This document shows, piece after piece, positions 26,279 to 34,607 of a stretch of 64,000 nt of DNA. The stretch lies in assembly GCF_026242045.1 (NCBI RefSeq), contig NZ_JAPJDO010000009.1:1-64000 (forward strand), given 5' to 3'. Every line of letters starts with the position of its first letter. The first letter of the stretch is position 1. This stretch comes from Mycobacterium pinniadriaticum. GTDB lineage: Bacteria > Actinomycetota > Actinomycetes > Mycobacteriales > Mycobacteriaceae. A program made the position numbers and the translations under genes. The notes under the pieces are model-generated. The model made no database searches and was not told where the DNA came from. It worked only from the letters and a program-made list of their open reading frames with translations.

Positions 26279-26611
26279 TCAGCGACCGCCGTGGCCGCCG
26301 CCGCCACCGCCACCGTGGAAGCCCCCGCCGGGGCCGCCGAAAATCAGTGCGGGACCGTAGAACTCGTCGCCCCAGGGGTATGCGAAATCCTCCGGGACTT
26401 CCGGTGTTGCGTTGAGCTGAACGTTGCCGGGGGTGGCGCATTGGGTGGTTTGGCCACCGATGACGGCGCTGCCTCCGGTGTTGGTGCAGCTGGGAACTGA
26501 CGGGGTGATCAGCGTCGTGTCGGCGCCCGCGGACGGCGCCAACACACTCGCGGCGGCGGCCGCCGTGATCATGAGCGGAAACACATAGCGGAGCCTATGC
26601 CGCATGGGCAT
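26279..26611 (-). CDS. secreted Gly/His-rich protein
   Basis: This is a 110-residue protein. The signal peptide (FPLMITAAAAASVLAPSAGA) is followed by SCTNTGG, QTTQCATPGNVQLNATPE and a tail FGGPGGGFHGGGGGGGHGGR with His residues that could bind metal. ATG 26611 is chosen because AGGAAGGG lies just upstream; ATG 26605 is possible. It shares the two-Cys/TPG block with the next gene. It lies between a dihydrodipicolinate-reductase-like gene and mntH. A metal-binding role is only an inference from the His-rich tail and the mntH neighbour. Confidence 0.75.
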   Translation of the reverse strand: MPMRHRLRYVFPLMITAAAAASVLAPSAGADTTLITPSVPSCTNTGGSAVIGGQTTQCATPGNVQLNATPEVPEDFAYPWGDEFYGPALIFGGPGGGFHGGGGGGGHGGR

Positions 26612-26630
26612 TCCCTTCCTGGGAGTTCCC

Positions 26631-27707
26631 CTACCCAGTAGCGTACAGCCCTTTGCCAGTGGCGAGCGGCAAGTCAATTGTGGTGCAGATCCCGGCGGGG
26701 GCGGCGACCACCGAGGGGATGGCGTTGACGAGGCGCATGGCGGTGGCCACCAATCCGGCGTGGTTGTGGTCGCCGTTGGGCGAGCTCAGGCACAAATCCA
26801 GCGCGTAGGACGGTTCGCCGGTGATCTCGATGCGGTAGTTGCCCCCGGGTTGCGCGGGCTGCGGCCACTCCGGGTACAGATCCTCGCGCAGCCGGGTGAC
26901 GTGTTCGACGACGATGACCGGGGCGCCGCCGACCAGTCCGATCACTTCGAACCGCAGCCCGGCGGCGGTGCCCTTGGCGATGGTGCCCGCCGCGATCTCG
27001 ATGTCTTCCGGCGCGGGCTCGCGTACGTACATGTCTTCGATGCCGTCGAGTTCGAGGCCGAGCCCGGCCGCGATCTGGCGGATGACCGAACCCCAGGCCA
27101 GGCTCAGCACGCCAGGCTGCAACAGCATCGGGATCTCGTCCATCGGCTTACCGAAACCCATCACGTCGAACATCACCGTGGCGCTGTCGTAGGTGGCGTA
27201 GTCGAGGATCTCCATGCAGCGGATCTGCTCGATGCTCTGACAGGTGCCGGCCAGCGCCAGCGGCAGCAAATCGTTGGCGAAGCCGGGGTCGATGCCGTTG
27301 ACGAACAGGCTTGAATTTCCTTGTTGAGCAGCGTCTTCCAACGGTTTGATCATCTCGTCGGGGATCACCTGCCATGGCCACTGCAAGAACACCGGGCCAC
27401 TGCCGACGACATTGACCCCGGCGGCCAGGATCCGTCGATAGTCTTCCAGCGCTTCGGGCAGCCGGTGGTCGGCCAGCGCGTTGTAGACGGCACAGTCCGG
27501 CTTGGTCGCCAACACCGCGTCGAGATCGGTGCTCGCCGTGACACCGGTGGTGCCGGGTAGTCCGGCAAGTTCGGCGGCGTCCTTGCCGGCTTTGGCGTCC
27601 GAGGAGACCCAGACGCCGGTGAGTTCGAATGCGGGGTTGTTGATCAGGGCGGTCAACGCATGGACACCGACGTTGCCGGTGCCGATCTGTGCGACGCGGA
27701 TGGCCAT
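26631..27707 (-). CDS. dihydrodipicolinate reductase-like NAD(P)-dependent protein
   Basis: This 358-residue protein has an N-terminal Rossmann fold (RVAQIGTGNVGVHALTAL) and a C-terminal domain like those of DapB/diaminopentanoate dehydrogenase relatives. It corresponds by position and type to M. tuberculosis Rv0926c. It is longer than true DapB (about 245) and lacks its catalytic HHxxK motif, so it is not the lysine-pathway enzyme. It starts at ATG 27707, 22 bases after the SDR gene, and is probably co-transcribed with it. The substrate is unknown; a lipid or steroid role is possible given the KstR-type box ahead of the SDR. Confidence 0.8.
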   Translation of the reverse strand: MAIRVAQIGTGNVGVHALTALINNPAFELTGVWVSSDAKAGKDAAELAGLPGTTGVTASTDLDAVLATKPDCAVYNALADHRLPEALEDYRRILAAGVNVVGSGPVFLQWPWQVIPDEMIKPLEDAAQQGNSSLFVNGIDPGFANDLLPLALAGTCQSIEQIRCMEILDYATYDSATVMFDVMGFGKPMDEIPMLLQPGVLSLAWGSVIRQIAAGLGLELDGIEDMYVREPAPEDIEIAAGTIAKGTAAGLRFEVIGLVGGAPVIVVEHVTRLREDLYPEWPQPAQPGGNYRIEITGEPSYALDLCLSSPNGDHNHAGLVATAMRLVNAIPSVVAAPAGICTTIDLPLATGKGLYATG

Positions 27708-27729
27708 GGCTCTCCTTAGCGGTCGGGGC

Positions 27730-28521
27730 TTACAGGTCTGGGATGGGAAGGTCGAGGTTCGGCACGATGAGGCCGCCGTCGACCTCGAGCATCTTGCCGG
27801 TGAGGTAGCTCGCGGCGGGGGACGCGAGGTAGACCGCCGCCGCGGCGATGTCGAGCGGATCGCCGAGCCGCTTCATGGGGGTGGCCTGCTCCATCGGCTC
27901 GCGCAACGCATCGTTGGAGGCCACGATGTCCAGCGCCGAGGTCAGGATGGAGCCCGGTGCGATCGCATTGACCCGGATCTTGGGGGACAGGTCGAGGGCG
28001 GTCAGCCGGGTGTAATGCGCCAGGGCGGCCTTTGCGGTGCTGTATGCGGCGAACCCGCGACCGGCCAACCGGCCCATCGTCGAGGTGATGTTGATGATAT
28101 TGCCGCCGCCGGAGTGCTCGAGCATCAGCGGCACGGCGGCCAACGTCAGGGCGTGCGCGGTCAGGACGTTGAAGGTGAACGCGTCCTTCATGTCCTTGAC
28201 GCTGGTGTTCAGCAGCGCGTTGGGCATGGTGCCGCCGACGTTGTTGACGACGATGTCCAGCTTGCCGAACGCCTCGACCGCCGTGCCGGCGAGCGCGGCG
28301 GTCGTCTCAGGGTGCGCGAGGTCCCCGACGGCCACGTGGGCGCGCCGGCCCGCCGCCTCGATCTGTTTGGCGACCGACTCCAACTCCGACTGGGTTCGCG
28401 AACCGATGACGACGTCGGCGCCGACTTCGGCAAATGCGACGGCGATCGCCGCACCCAGGCCACGGCCGCCGCCGGTGACTACCGCAACTTGACCATCAAG
28501 TCTGAACTTGTCGAGGATCAC
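27730..28521 (-). CDS. short-chain dehydrogenase/reductase
   Basis: The product is a 263-residue classical SDR with cofactor motif [19 protein letters not shown], catalytic Ser in NITSTMG and the Tyr/Lys pair in YSTAKAAL. The C-terminal [10 protein letters not shown] and GKMLEVDGG are typical. GTG 28521 is preferred because GAGAGA precedes it; a frame from 28557 lacks such a site. It corresponds to Rv0927c. A KstR-consensus box lies 75-88 bases upstream, suggesting control with sterol or lipid catabolism. Confidence 0.9.
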   Translation of the reverse strand: MILDKFRLDGQVAVVTGGGRGLGAAIAVAFAEVGADVVIGSRTQSELESVAKQIEAAGRRAHVAVGDLAHPETTAALAGTAVEAFGKLDIVVNNVGGTMPNALLNTSVKDMKDAFTFNVLTAHALTLAAVPLMLEHSGGGNIINITSTMGRLAGRGFAAYSTAKAALAHYTRLTALDLSPKIRVNAIAPGSILTSALDIVASNDALREPMEQATPMKRLGDPLDIAAAAVYLASPAASYLTGKMLEVDGGLIVPNLDLPIPDL

Positions 28522-28595
28522 GTGTCTCTCTTCCCTTGTCGGCGAACACCGTAACAAGATCGTCGCGGTCGATGACGCTCACTTCGCAACGTAAC

Positions 28596-28609
28596 TGAAA
28601 CACGTTCTA
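28596..28609 (-). promoter_or_regulatory. KstR-type operator upstream of the SDR gene
   Basis: TGAAACACGTTCTA (TAGAACGTGTTTCA on the gene strand) matches the published mycobacterial KstR consensus TnnAACnnGTTnnA at every fixed position. It shares its first 11 bases with the box at 38436. It lies between the divergently ending ku region and the SDR start. Confidence 0.6.
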
Positions 28610-28646
28610 TTCTGGTGCCGAGTTCAAGTTTTGGGTGAAAAACGGA

Positions 28647-29525
28647 TCATTTCTTGGCGGCCGCCTTCTTGGCGGCAGCTTTCTTCGCGGGCGCCTTCTT
28701 GGCCGGTGCCTCGCCGTCGTCGCCGTTCGATTCGCCACGGCGGCGTTTGACGCTGGCCTCGAGCTTGGCCAGCAGGTCGGAGACGTCCTCGGTCTCGTCC
28801 AGCTCGGCCGGCTGGTCCTCGGTGGTGAACGCCTCGCCGCCGTCCAGCTTCGCCTGAACGAGCTCCATGAGCTGTTCCTGATAGGTGTCGTGGAATTGTT
28901 CGGGGTGAAAGTCGTCGGCCATCGACTCGACGACCTGGCCGGCCATCTTCAACTCGGCCGGCTTGATCTCCACCTCTTTGTCGAGGACCGGGAAGTCCGG
29001 GTCGCGGATCTCGTCGGGCCACAGCAGGGTGTGCACGACCATCACGTCCCGTTTGGAGAAGTCCTTGACCCGGAGCGCGGCCAGCCGGGTCTTGTTGCGC
29101 AGCGCGAAGTGCACGATCGCCACCCGATCGGTATCGGCGAGCGTTTTCGCCAGCAGCACATAGGACTTCGACGACTTACCGTCCGGTTCGAGGTAATAGC
29201 TGCGGTCGTACATCAGCGGGTCGATTTCGCTGGCGGGGACGAACTGCACCACCTCGATCTCGTGGCTGCGTTCCTCGGGCAGGGTGGCGATGTCCTCGTC
29301 GGTGATCACCACGGTCTGGCCGTCGTCGGATTCGTATGCCTTGGCGATGTCGCGGTACTCAACCACTTCACCGCACACCTCGCAGACGCGCTTGTAGCGG
29401 ATGCGGCCATTGTCCTTGGCGTGCACCTGATGGAACTTCAGATCGTGGTCCTCGGTGGCGCTGTACACCTTGACGGGGACGTTCACCAGACCGAATGCGA
29501 TCGAGCCTTTCCAGATGGAACGCAT
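28647..29525 (-). CDS. ku: DNA end-binding protein Ku
   Basis: This 292-residue bacterial Ku forms the ring that binds double-strand ends and recruits LigD in non-homologous end joining. The core starts MRSIWKGSIAFGLVNVPVKVYSAT and includes CEVCGEVVEY and HTLLWPDEIRDPDF. The C-terminus is a Lys/Ala-rich tail (KKAPAKKAAAKKAAAKK), typical of mycobacterial Ku and thought to bind DNA. It corresponds to Rv0937c. ligD is divergent nearby, with a small secreted-protein gene in between. Confidence 0.98.
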   Translation of the reverse strand: MRSIWKGSIAFGLVNVPVKVYSATEDHDLKFHQVHAKDNGRIRYKRVCEVCGEVVEYRDIAKAYESDDGQTVVITDEDIATLPEERSHEIEVVQFVPASEIDPLMYDRSYYLEPDGKSSKSYVLLAKTLADTDRVAIVHFALRNKTRLAALRVKDFSKRDVMVVHTLLWPDEIRDPDFPVLDKEVEIKPAELKMAGQVVESMADDFHPEQFHDTYQEQLMELVQAKLDGGEAFTTEDQPAELDETEDVSDLLAKLEASVKRRRGESNGDDGEAPAKKAPAKKAAAKKAAAKK

Positions 29526-29561
29526 ATGTCCAGTATGCAGACCCTAACCGGGGTTACCGGG

Positions 29562-29786
29562 TCAGATGGCGGGCTGGACGCCCGGATTCACCCCGATGGG
29601 CAGATCCGGGTTGGCCCCCGGCGCGCCGTCGCTGGTTTCCTGATTGGGTGCGGGCCGGCAGTTGGCTTCCGTCGGGTCCTGCCCGGCCGAGCAGTACGGC
29701 ACATGCTCATCCGGATCGGCAGCGGCCTGCGGAACGCCGATCAACGCGGGCAGCGCCATCAAGGTGGCCACCAGCATTCTTGTCAT
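29562..29786 (-). CDS. small secreted protein between ku and ligD
   Basis: This 74-residue protein has a signal peptide MLVATLMALPALIGVPQAAA before DPDEH. The mature part is about 51 residues with two Cys (VPYCSAG…EANCRPAP) and Pro/Asn-rich ends. It lies 36 bases upstream of ku on the same strand, so it could share a transcript with ku even though it is exported. The function is unknown. Confidence 0.65.
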   Translation of the reverse strand: MTRMLVATLMALPALIGVPQAAADPDEHVPYCSAGQDPTEANCRPAPNQETSDGAPGANPDLPIGVNPGVQPAI

Positions 29787-29818
29787 TGGTCCACGGTAGC
29801 AGCGGGTAATACGTTGGC

Positions 29819-32107
29819 ATGGTGAATGACGTGTGGCCGCCAGGGGCGACGAGGGGACCGCGCGTCGTGCTGACCAATGCGGACAAGGTGCTCTACCCGT
29901 CGACTGGCACCACCAAGGCCGATGTGTTCGGCTACTACACCGCCATCGCTGAGGTGATGCTGCCGCACATCGCCGGCCGCCCGGTCACCCGCAAACGCTG
30001 GCCCAACGGTGTCGAGGAATCGTCGTTCTTCGAAAAGCAGCTCGCCAGTTCGGCCCCGGACTGGCTCGACCGCGCGACGGTGGCACATCGCTCGGGCAGT
30101 ACCACCTATCCGATCATCACGAACACGACCGGCCTGGCATGGATCGCCCAGCAGGCCGCGCTGGAAGTCCATGTGCCGCAGTGGCGGTTCACCGCGGATG
30201 GAAAGCCCGGTCCGGTAACGCGGTTGGTGTTCGACCTCGACCCGGGCGAGGGGGTGACGATGGCGCAGATGGGTGAGGTGGCCAGCGCGGTCCGCGATCT
30301 GATGGACGATATCGGGCTGACGGTCTATCCGCTCACGAGTGGTAGCAAGGGGCTGCATCTGTATGCCCCGCTGACCGATCCGGTCAGCAGCAACGGGGCA
30401 GTAGTGCTGGCGCGCCGGGTAGCCCAGCAGCTCGAGCAGAGCATGCCCAAGCTCGTCACCGCCACGATGACCAAGAGCCTGCGGGCGGGCAAGGTCTTCA
30501 TCGACTGGAGTCAGAACAACGCATCCAAGACCACCATCGCGCCGTATTCGCTGCGCGGCCGTGCTCATCCGACGGTTGCCGCACCGCGGACGTGGGAGGA
30601 GATCGGCGATCCCGGATTGCGGCACCTGGACTATCGCGAAGTGCTGGACCGGGTGGCTGAGCAGGGGGACCTGCTGGCCGGCCTGGACGCCGACGTGCCA
30701 CGAGAAGACCGCTTGACGACGTACCGCAGCATGCGGGACTCGGCCAAGACGCCCGAGCCGGTGCCCACGGCCACACCCGCGGTCGGCGAAAACAACACGT
30801 TCGTGATCCAGGAGCACCACGCGCGCCGGCTGCATTACGACTTCCGGCTGGAACGCGACGGTGTGCTGGTGTCCTGGGCGGTGCCCAAGAACCTGCCGGA
30901 CACCCCGGCGGTCAACCATCTGGCCGTGCATACCGAGGATCACCCGCTGGAGTACGCGACGTTCGAGGGCACCATCCCGAAGGGCGAGTACGGCGGCGGC
31001 AAGGTGATCATCTGGGACTCCGGTACGTATGAGGCGGAGAAGTTCCGGGATGGCGGTGATAAGGGCGGCGAGGTGATCGTCGACCTGCACGGCCAGCGGA
31101 TCTCGGGACGCTATGCGCTGATTCAGACCAATGGCGATCAGTGGCTGGCGCATCGGATGAAGGAGCAACCCCGCCCGCGTCTGCAGGACTATTCGCCGAT
31201 GCTCGCGACATTGGGTTCGGTCGAGAAGCTGACCGCAGCCCAGTACGGGTTCGAGGGCAAGTTCGACGGTTATCGGCTGCTGGTCGAGATCGATCACGGC
31301 CGGCTCCGGCTGCAATCCCGAAGCGGTCGCGATGTCACCGCCGAGTATCCGCAATTGCATTTGCTGGCGGCAGATCTGGCCGACCACGAGGTCATCCTCG
31401 ACGGCGAGGTGGTGGCGCTGGATGCGCACGGTGTCCCGGACTTCGGCGAACTACAGAACCGGGCGCGGGCCACCCGGATCGAGTTCTGGGCCTTCGACAT
31501 CCTGCGGCTCGACGAGCGCTCGCTGCTGAAGGCGAAGTACCGCGACCGGCGGAAGGTGCTGGAAACCCTGGCCGAGGGAACGGATTTGATCGTCCCGCCG
31601 CTGATCGACGGCGACGGCGCCGAGGCGCTGGCGTTCTCTCATCAGGAAAAATGGGAAGGGGTTGTCGCCAAGAAATGGGACTCGACCTATCAGCCGGGCA
31701 GACGGTCGGTGGCCTGGATCAAGCAGAAGCTCTGGAAGACGCAGGAGATCGTGATCGGCGGCTGGCGTGAGGGCAACGGCGGACGTTCCAGCGGCATTGG
31801 TGCGCTTCTGCTCGGTATCCCCGAGGACGGCGGCCTGCGGTTCGTTGGACGGGTCGGCACCGGTTTCTCCGAGAAGGAGCTCGCCCGGCTCAAGAAGATT
31901 CTCGCTCCGCTGCACACCGAGCAATCACCGTTCGTTGCACCGCTTCCCAGGCTGGACGCCAAGGGCGTGACCTATGTGCGCCCTGAGCTCGTGGGGGAGG
32001 TCCGCTACGGGGAGTGGACGTCCGACGGCCGGCTGCGCCATCCGAGTTGGCGCGGCCTGCGGCCCGACAAGGAGCCCGCGGACGTGGTCGTCGAGCTGCC
32101 GGTTTAG
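29819..32107 (+). CDS. ligD: ATP-dependent DNA ligase D (polymerase-phosphoesterase-ligase)
   Basis: This 762-residue three-domain NHEJ enzyme has the mycobacterial domain order. The AEP-type primase-polymerase is at 1 to about 290, with the DLD metal acids in VFDLDPGEG at 139 and 141. The 3'-phosphoesterase is at about 320-430 (FVIQEHHARRLHYDFRLE, GTIPKGEYGGG). The ATP-dependent ligase is at about 450-762, with the adenylated Lys481 in EGKFDGYR. It repairs breaks together with Ku and corresponds to Rv0938. Only 32 bases separate its ATG from the divergent secreted-protein gene. Its stop overlaps the convergent HNH gene by four bases. Confidence 0.98.
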   Translation: MVNDVWPPGATRGPRVVLTNADKVLYPSTGTTKADVFGYYTAIAEVMLPHIAGRPVTRKRWPNGVEESSFFEKQLASSAPDWLDRATVAHRSGSTTYPIITNTTGLAWIAQQAALEVHVPQWRFTADGKPGPVTRLVFDLDPGEGVTMAQMGEVASAVRDLMDDIGLTVYPLTSGSKGLHLYAPLTDPVSSNGAVVLARRVAQQLEQSMPKLVTATMTKSLRAGKVFIDWSQNNASKTTIAPYSLRGRAHPTVAAPRTWEEIGDPGLRHLDYREVLDRVAEQGDLLAGLDADVPREDRLTTYRSMRDSAKTPEPVPTATPAVGENNTFVIQEHHARRLHYDFRLERDGVLVSWAVPKNLPDTPAVNHLAVHTEDHPLEYATFEGTIPKGEYGGGKVIIWDSGTYEAEKFRDGGDKGGEVIVDLHGQRISGRYALIQTNGDQWLAHRMKEQPRPRLQDYSPMLATLGSVEKLTAAQYGFEGKFDGYRLLVEIDHGRLRLQSRSGRDVTAEYPQLHLLAADLADHEVILDGEVVALDAHGVPDFGELQNRARATRIEFWAFDILRLDERSLLKAKYRDRRKVLETLAEGTDLIVPPLIDGDGAEALAFSHQEKWEGVVAKKWDSTYQPGRRSVAWIKQKLWKTQEIVIGGWREGNGGRSSGIGALLLGIPEDGGLRFVGRVGTGFSEKELARLKKILAPLHTEQSPFVAPLPRLDAKGVTYVRPELVGEVRYGEWTSDGRLRHPSWRGLRPDKEPADVVVELPV

Positions 32108-33465
32108 GCGGCGCCCGCATCATCAGATGGCGGGTCATGCTCGTTCCCCAATAGCCGTTCTGGGTGGTGGTAGTCGTTGACGCCGCCGCGCAGCATGGGG
32201 AGTTGGGGTGGTGGGATCCATTCGGTGTCGCCGCCTGCGAGTTTCCTTGTTTTCCATCCGCCGGTTTCGACGAGTTCGTTGTCGGGGTGGCAGGCCAGGG
32301 TGAGGTCGTCGATGTTGGTGGTGCCGCCGTTTTTCCAGTCTTGGGCGGCGTGGTGGACGCCGCTGTGGTAGCCGGGTGCGTCGCAGCCGGGTCGGGTACA
32401 CCCACGCTCCTTGGCGTGCAGCATGATTCGCTGGTCGGCGGTGGCGATACGTTTGGTGCGGCCCAGCCACAGGGCTCGCCCGTTCACCCCGTCGAACAGG
32501 GCCAGGTAGTGGTAGGCGTGGGTGGCCATCCGGATCAGGTCGGGGATGGGTAGCAGGGTTCCGCCGGCGGTGACGGCGTGGCCGGTCTTGTTCTGCAGGT
32601 CCTGCACGGTGGCGGTGGCGATGACGGTCACGGGTAGGCCGTTGTGTTGGCCGAATGTCGGATTCCCCAATTGTCCGCGCACCAGGGCCTTGAGGGCGTC
32701 GTGCTGGCGTTGGCCGTGACTGCGGACATCCCGGTCAACCACGTCATCAGACGGCGCCCTCGTGGGATTTTCGTCGGCTGGGTTGTAGACACCAGGCGCG
32801 GCGAATTTGGCGAACCAGGCATCGAGTTCGGCGCGTAGTTCGGGGTCGGCCACCAGCTTGCCTTCACTCATGCCGTCGGGGCGCTGCCGACCCTTCCAGG
32901 TGAAGCTGCGTTGACGGGCGCGGTCCTCATCGGAGAACAGCCCGTCGGGATTCAGCAGGAGAGCCAACTGATCGGCGAGCTTCCCTAACTGGTCGGGGCG
33001 CAGGGTGACCGCGTGTTCGGCCAGCGAACGTTCGGCCTTGTCGACCTCGGCGGGTGGTACGTGGTCGGGCAGGTCGCGGAAGAATTTCTGAATCACCGCC
33101 AGGTGCTCACCGTCGAGGTGCCCGGCTTGCCACGCCGCCGCGGTGTCGGGCAACACCGGCGGGAGCGGCTCCCCGGTCAGCGCGGTGCGGGGTGTGAGCT
33201 GGGTGGCGTCGCGGATGCGGCGGCGGGCGTCGGTGGGGCTGATGCGCAGCACGTCGGCCAGGGTGATCGGGATCGGTGGGCAGCCCTCGAAGCGTTCCAA
33301 CCGCGCCACCACCGCGTGCGAGACGGCGACCTGGCGGCGCCGCGCGGTTTCCAACCGCTCCAACACCACGAACCGCTCCGGCGGCGACAACACGTCGAGA
33401 TCGACCGCGGCCAGGGCGTCGACCGCGTCGTCGAGCACCTCCAACACCGCATCAATCGAACTCAT
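32104..33465 (-). CDS. DUF222/HNH endonuclease, REP13E12 type
   Basis: The product is 453 residues, with an N-terminal helical DUF222 domain (about 10-290) and a C-terminal HNH nuclease (CTRPGCDAPGYHSGVHHAAQDW, then LTLACHPDNELVE) containing the zinc Cys pair and the HH catalytic motif. This is the architecture of the M. tuberculosis 13E12 repeat family. ATG 33465 is chosen because a perfect SOS box lies only three bases ahead of it. Starting at 33495 would place the box inside the gene. The expected regulation is LexA repression and induction by DNA damage. Such genes are often multicopy; no second copy is in this window. Confidence 0.9.
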   Translation of the reverse strand: MSSIDAVLEVLDDAVDALAAVDLDVLSPPERFVVLERLETARRRQVAVSHAVVARLERFEGCPPIPITLADVLRISPTDARRRIRDATQLTPRTALTGEPLPPVLPDTAAAWQAGHLDGEHLAVIQKFFRDLPDHVPPAEVDKAERSLAEHAVTLRPDQLGKLADQLALLLNPDGLFSDEDRARQRSFTWKGRQRPDGMSEGKLVADPELRAELDAWFAKFAAPGVYNPADENPTRAPSDDVVDRDVRSHGQRQHDALKALVRGQLGNPTFGQHNGLPVTVIATATVQDLQNKTGHAVTAGGTLLPIPDLIRMATHAYHYLALFDGVNGRALWLGRTKRIATADQRIMLHAKERGCTRPGCDAPGYHSGVHHAAQDWKNGGTTNIDDLTLACHPDNELVETGGWKTRKLAGGDTEWIPPPQLPMLRGGVNDYHHPERLLGNEHDPPSDDAGAA

Positions 33466-33468
33466 GGT

Positions 33469-33484
33469 TCGAACAATAGTTCGA
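33469..33484 (-). promoter_or_regulatory. perfect mycobacterial SOS (LexA) box
   Basis: TCGAAC-AATA-GTTCGA is an uninterrupted 6+4+6 inverted repeat identical to the mycobacterial LexA consensus TCGAAC(N4)GTTCGA. It ends three bases before the ATG of the DUF222/HNH gene, so transcription is probably leaderless with LexA covering the start. Confidence 0.88.
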
Positions 33485-33519
33485 CCTACCGACAAGTTTC
33501 GGGTGGGTGATCGCGAAGG

Positions 33520-33984
33520 TCAGATCGTGACACCCGACGCGGCGATCGCTTCCTGTAGTCCACGCGTCGCCAGCTGATCGGCCAACTCGTTGTCGGCGAC
33601 ACCGGAGTGACCCTTCACCCAGAACCACTCGACCTGGTGTCGCGCGCATGCGGCCTGCAGCCGCTGCCACAGATCGACGTTCTTGACCGGCTCCTTGGCG
33701 GCGGTCAGCCAGCCGTTGCGCTGCCAGCCGGCCACCCACTTGGTGATGCCGTTGCGGACGTAGGTGCTGTCGGTATAGAGGTGCACCGTCACCGAGCGGG
33801 TCAGCGCTTCCAAAGCCATGATCGGAGCGGTCAGCTCCATCCGGTTGTTACTGGTCGAACCGGCCTCGCCGCCGAACATCTCGCGTACGTGCTCGCGCAT
33901 CCGCAGCACCGCACCCCAGCCTCCGGGACCCGGATTGGGTCGGCACCCGCCGTCGGTATGAATGACAACGACATCGGAAGTCAT
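33520..33984 (-). CDS. rnhA: ribonuclease HI
   Basis: This 154-residue single-domain RNase H degrades RNA in RNA:DNA hybrids. The catalytic acids are visible: Asp in [17 protein letters not shown], Glu in [15 protein letters not shown], Asp in [11 protein letters not shown], and the last Asp in [18 protein letters not shown] 33984 overlaps the stop of the VOC gene by four bases (ATGA), so it is translated as part of the acyl-CoA synthetase operon. The M. tuberculosis RNase HI I know (Rv2228c) is fused to a phosphatase-like domain; this one is stand-alone. Confidence 0.96.
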   Translation of the reverse strand: MTSDVVVIHTDGGCRPNPGPGGWGAVLRMREHVREMFGGEAGSTSNNRMELTAPIMALEALTRSVTVHLYTDSTYVRNGITKWVAGWQRNGWLTAAKEPVKNVDLWQRLQAACARHQVEWFWVKGHSGVADNELADQLATRGLQEAIAASGVTI

Positions 33985-34607
33985 GCGCCGACAATAGGCG
34001 GCGAGATCATCGCCGTCCGGACCGACATGCCCAGATCCCGATTCCGCAGTGTGGTGATCCGACGGCCGGGCTGCACGGCATCCTTCACCGGCAGCGTGCG
34101 GTCCCCGAAGAACGATGCGGTGGCGTCGATGTCGTCGACGACATAGGTGATGCCCCACAGGGTCGACGGGTCGTCGCCCGCCGCATCCGGTGCGCCGACG
34201 ACCTCGAGGATCACCGGACCCAGGCGGTAGAAAACCTGCCGCATCGGCTGCCCGCCCAGCTCGGCGTCACGTTCGCGGCGCGGCCGCAGTCCGACGGCGG
34301 CCAGCGAGCCGACGGTCCGGTTCAGGTTCGGCGACAACAGGACCACGTGGTCGATTGTGGTCACGCCGTTGGGGTGCGCCGCCGGCGCCGGGGGATCACT
34401 CTCGGACCGCATCGTCGGGATACCGTCGAGCGCACCGTCGGAAGGCAGGCCCCGCAACGTCCACCCGACGATTCCGCTACCGCGTCCGAGCAGCCGAACC
34501 CGAACCTCGCCGATCCGGCAGACACCGTCGGGATCGACGCTGAAACCCGCTGCGCGCCAGCGATCAGCCGGGTCGGCGACCTGCAATTCGTCGATCGTGA
34601 CGGTCAT
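33981..34607 (-). CDS. VOC-superfamily (glyoxalase-like) protein
   Basis: This 208-residue protein has a VOC-type beta-alpha-beta fold in the C-terminal half: [39 protein letters not shown] and [17 protein letters not shown] are the characteristic strands. One metal-ligand pattern (His…Glu) is visible, but the set is not complete by eye. ATG 34607 shares one base with the synthetase stop (TGATG). Its product overlaps rnhA by four bases. The function is unknown; VOC members include isomerases, dioxygenases and resistance proteins. Confidence 0.75.
   Translation of the reverse strand: MTVTIDELQVADPADRWRAAGFSVDPDGVCRIGEVRVRLLGRGSGIVGWTLRGLPSDGALDGIPTMRSESDPPAPAAHPNGVTTIDHVVLLSPNLNRTVGSLAAVGLRPRRERDAELGGQPMRQVFYRLGPVILEVVGAPDAAGDDPSTLWGITYVVDDIDATASFFGDRTLPVKDAVQPGRRITTLRNRDLGMSVRTAMISPPIVGA

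Noticed and set aside
29783..31429. A 548-codon frame antisense to ligD
   Set aside because: Shadow frame; the sense strand encodes the full three-domain ligase with all catalytic residues.
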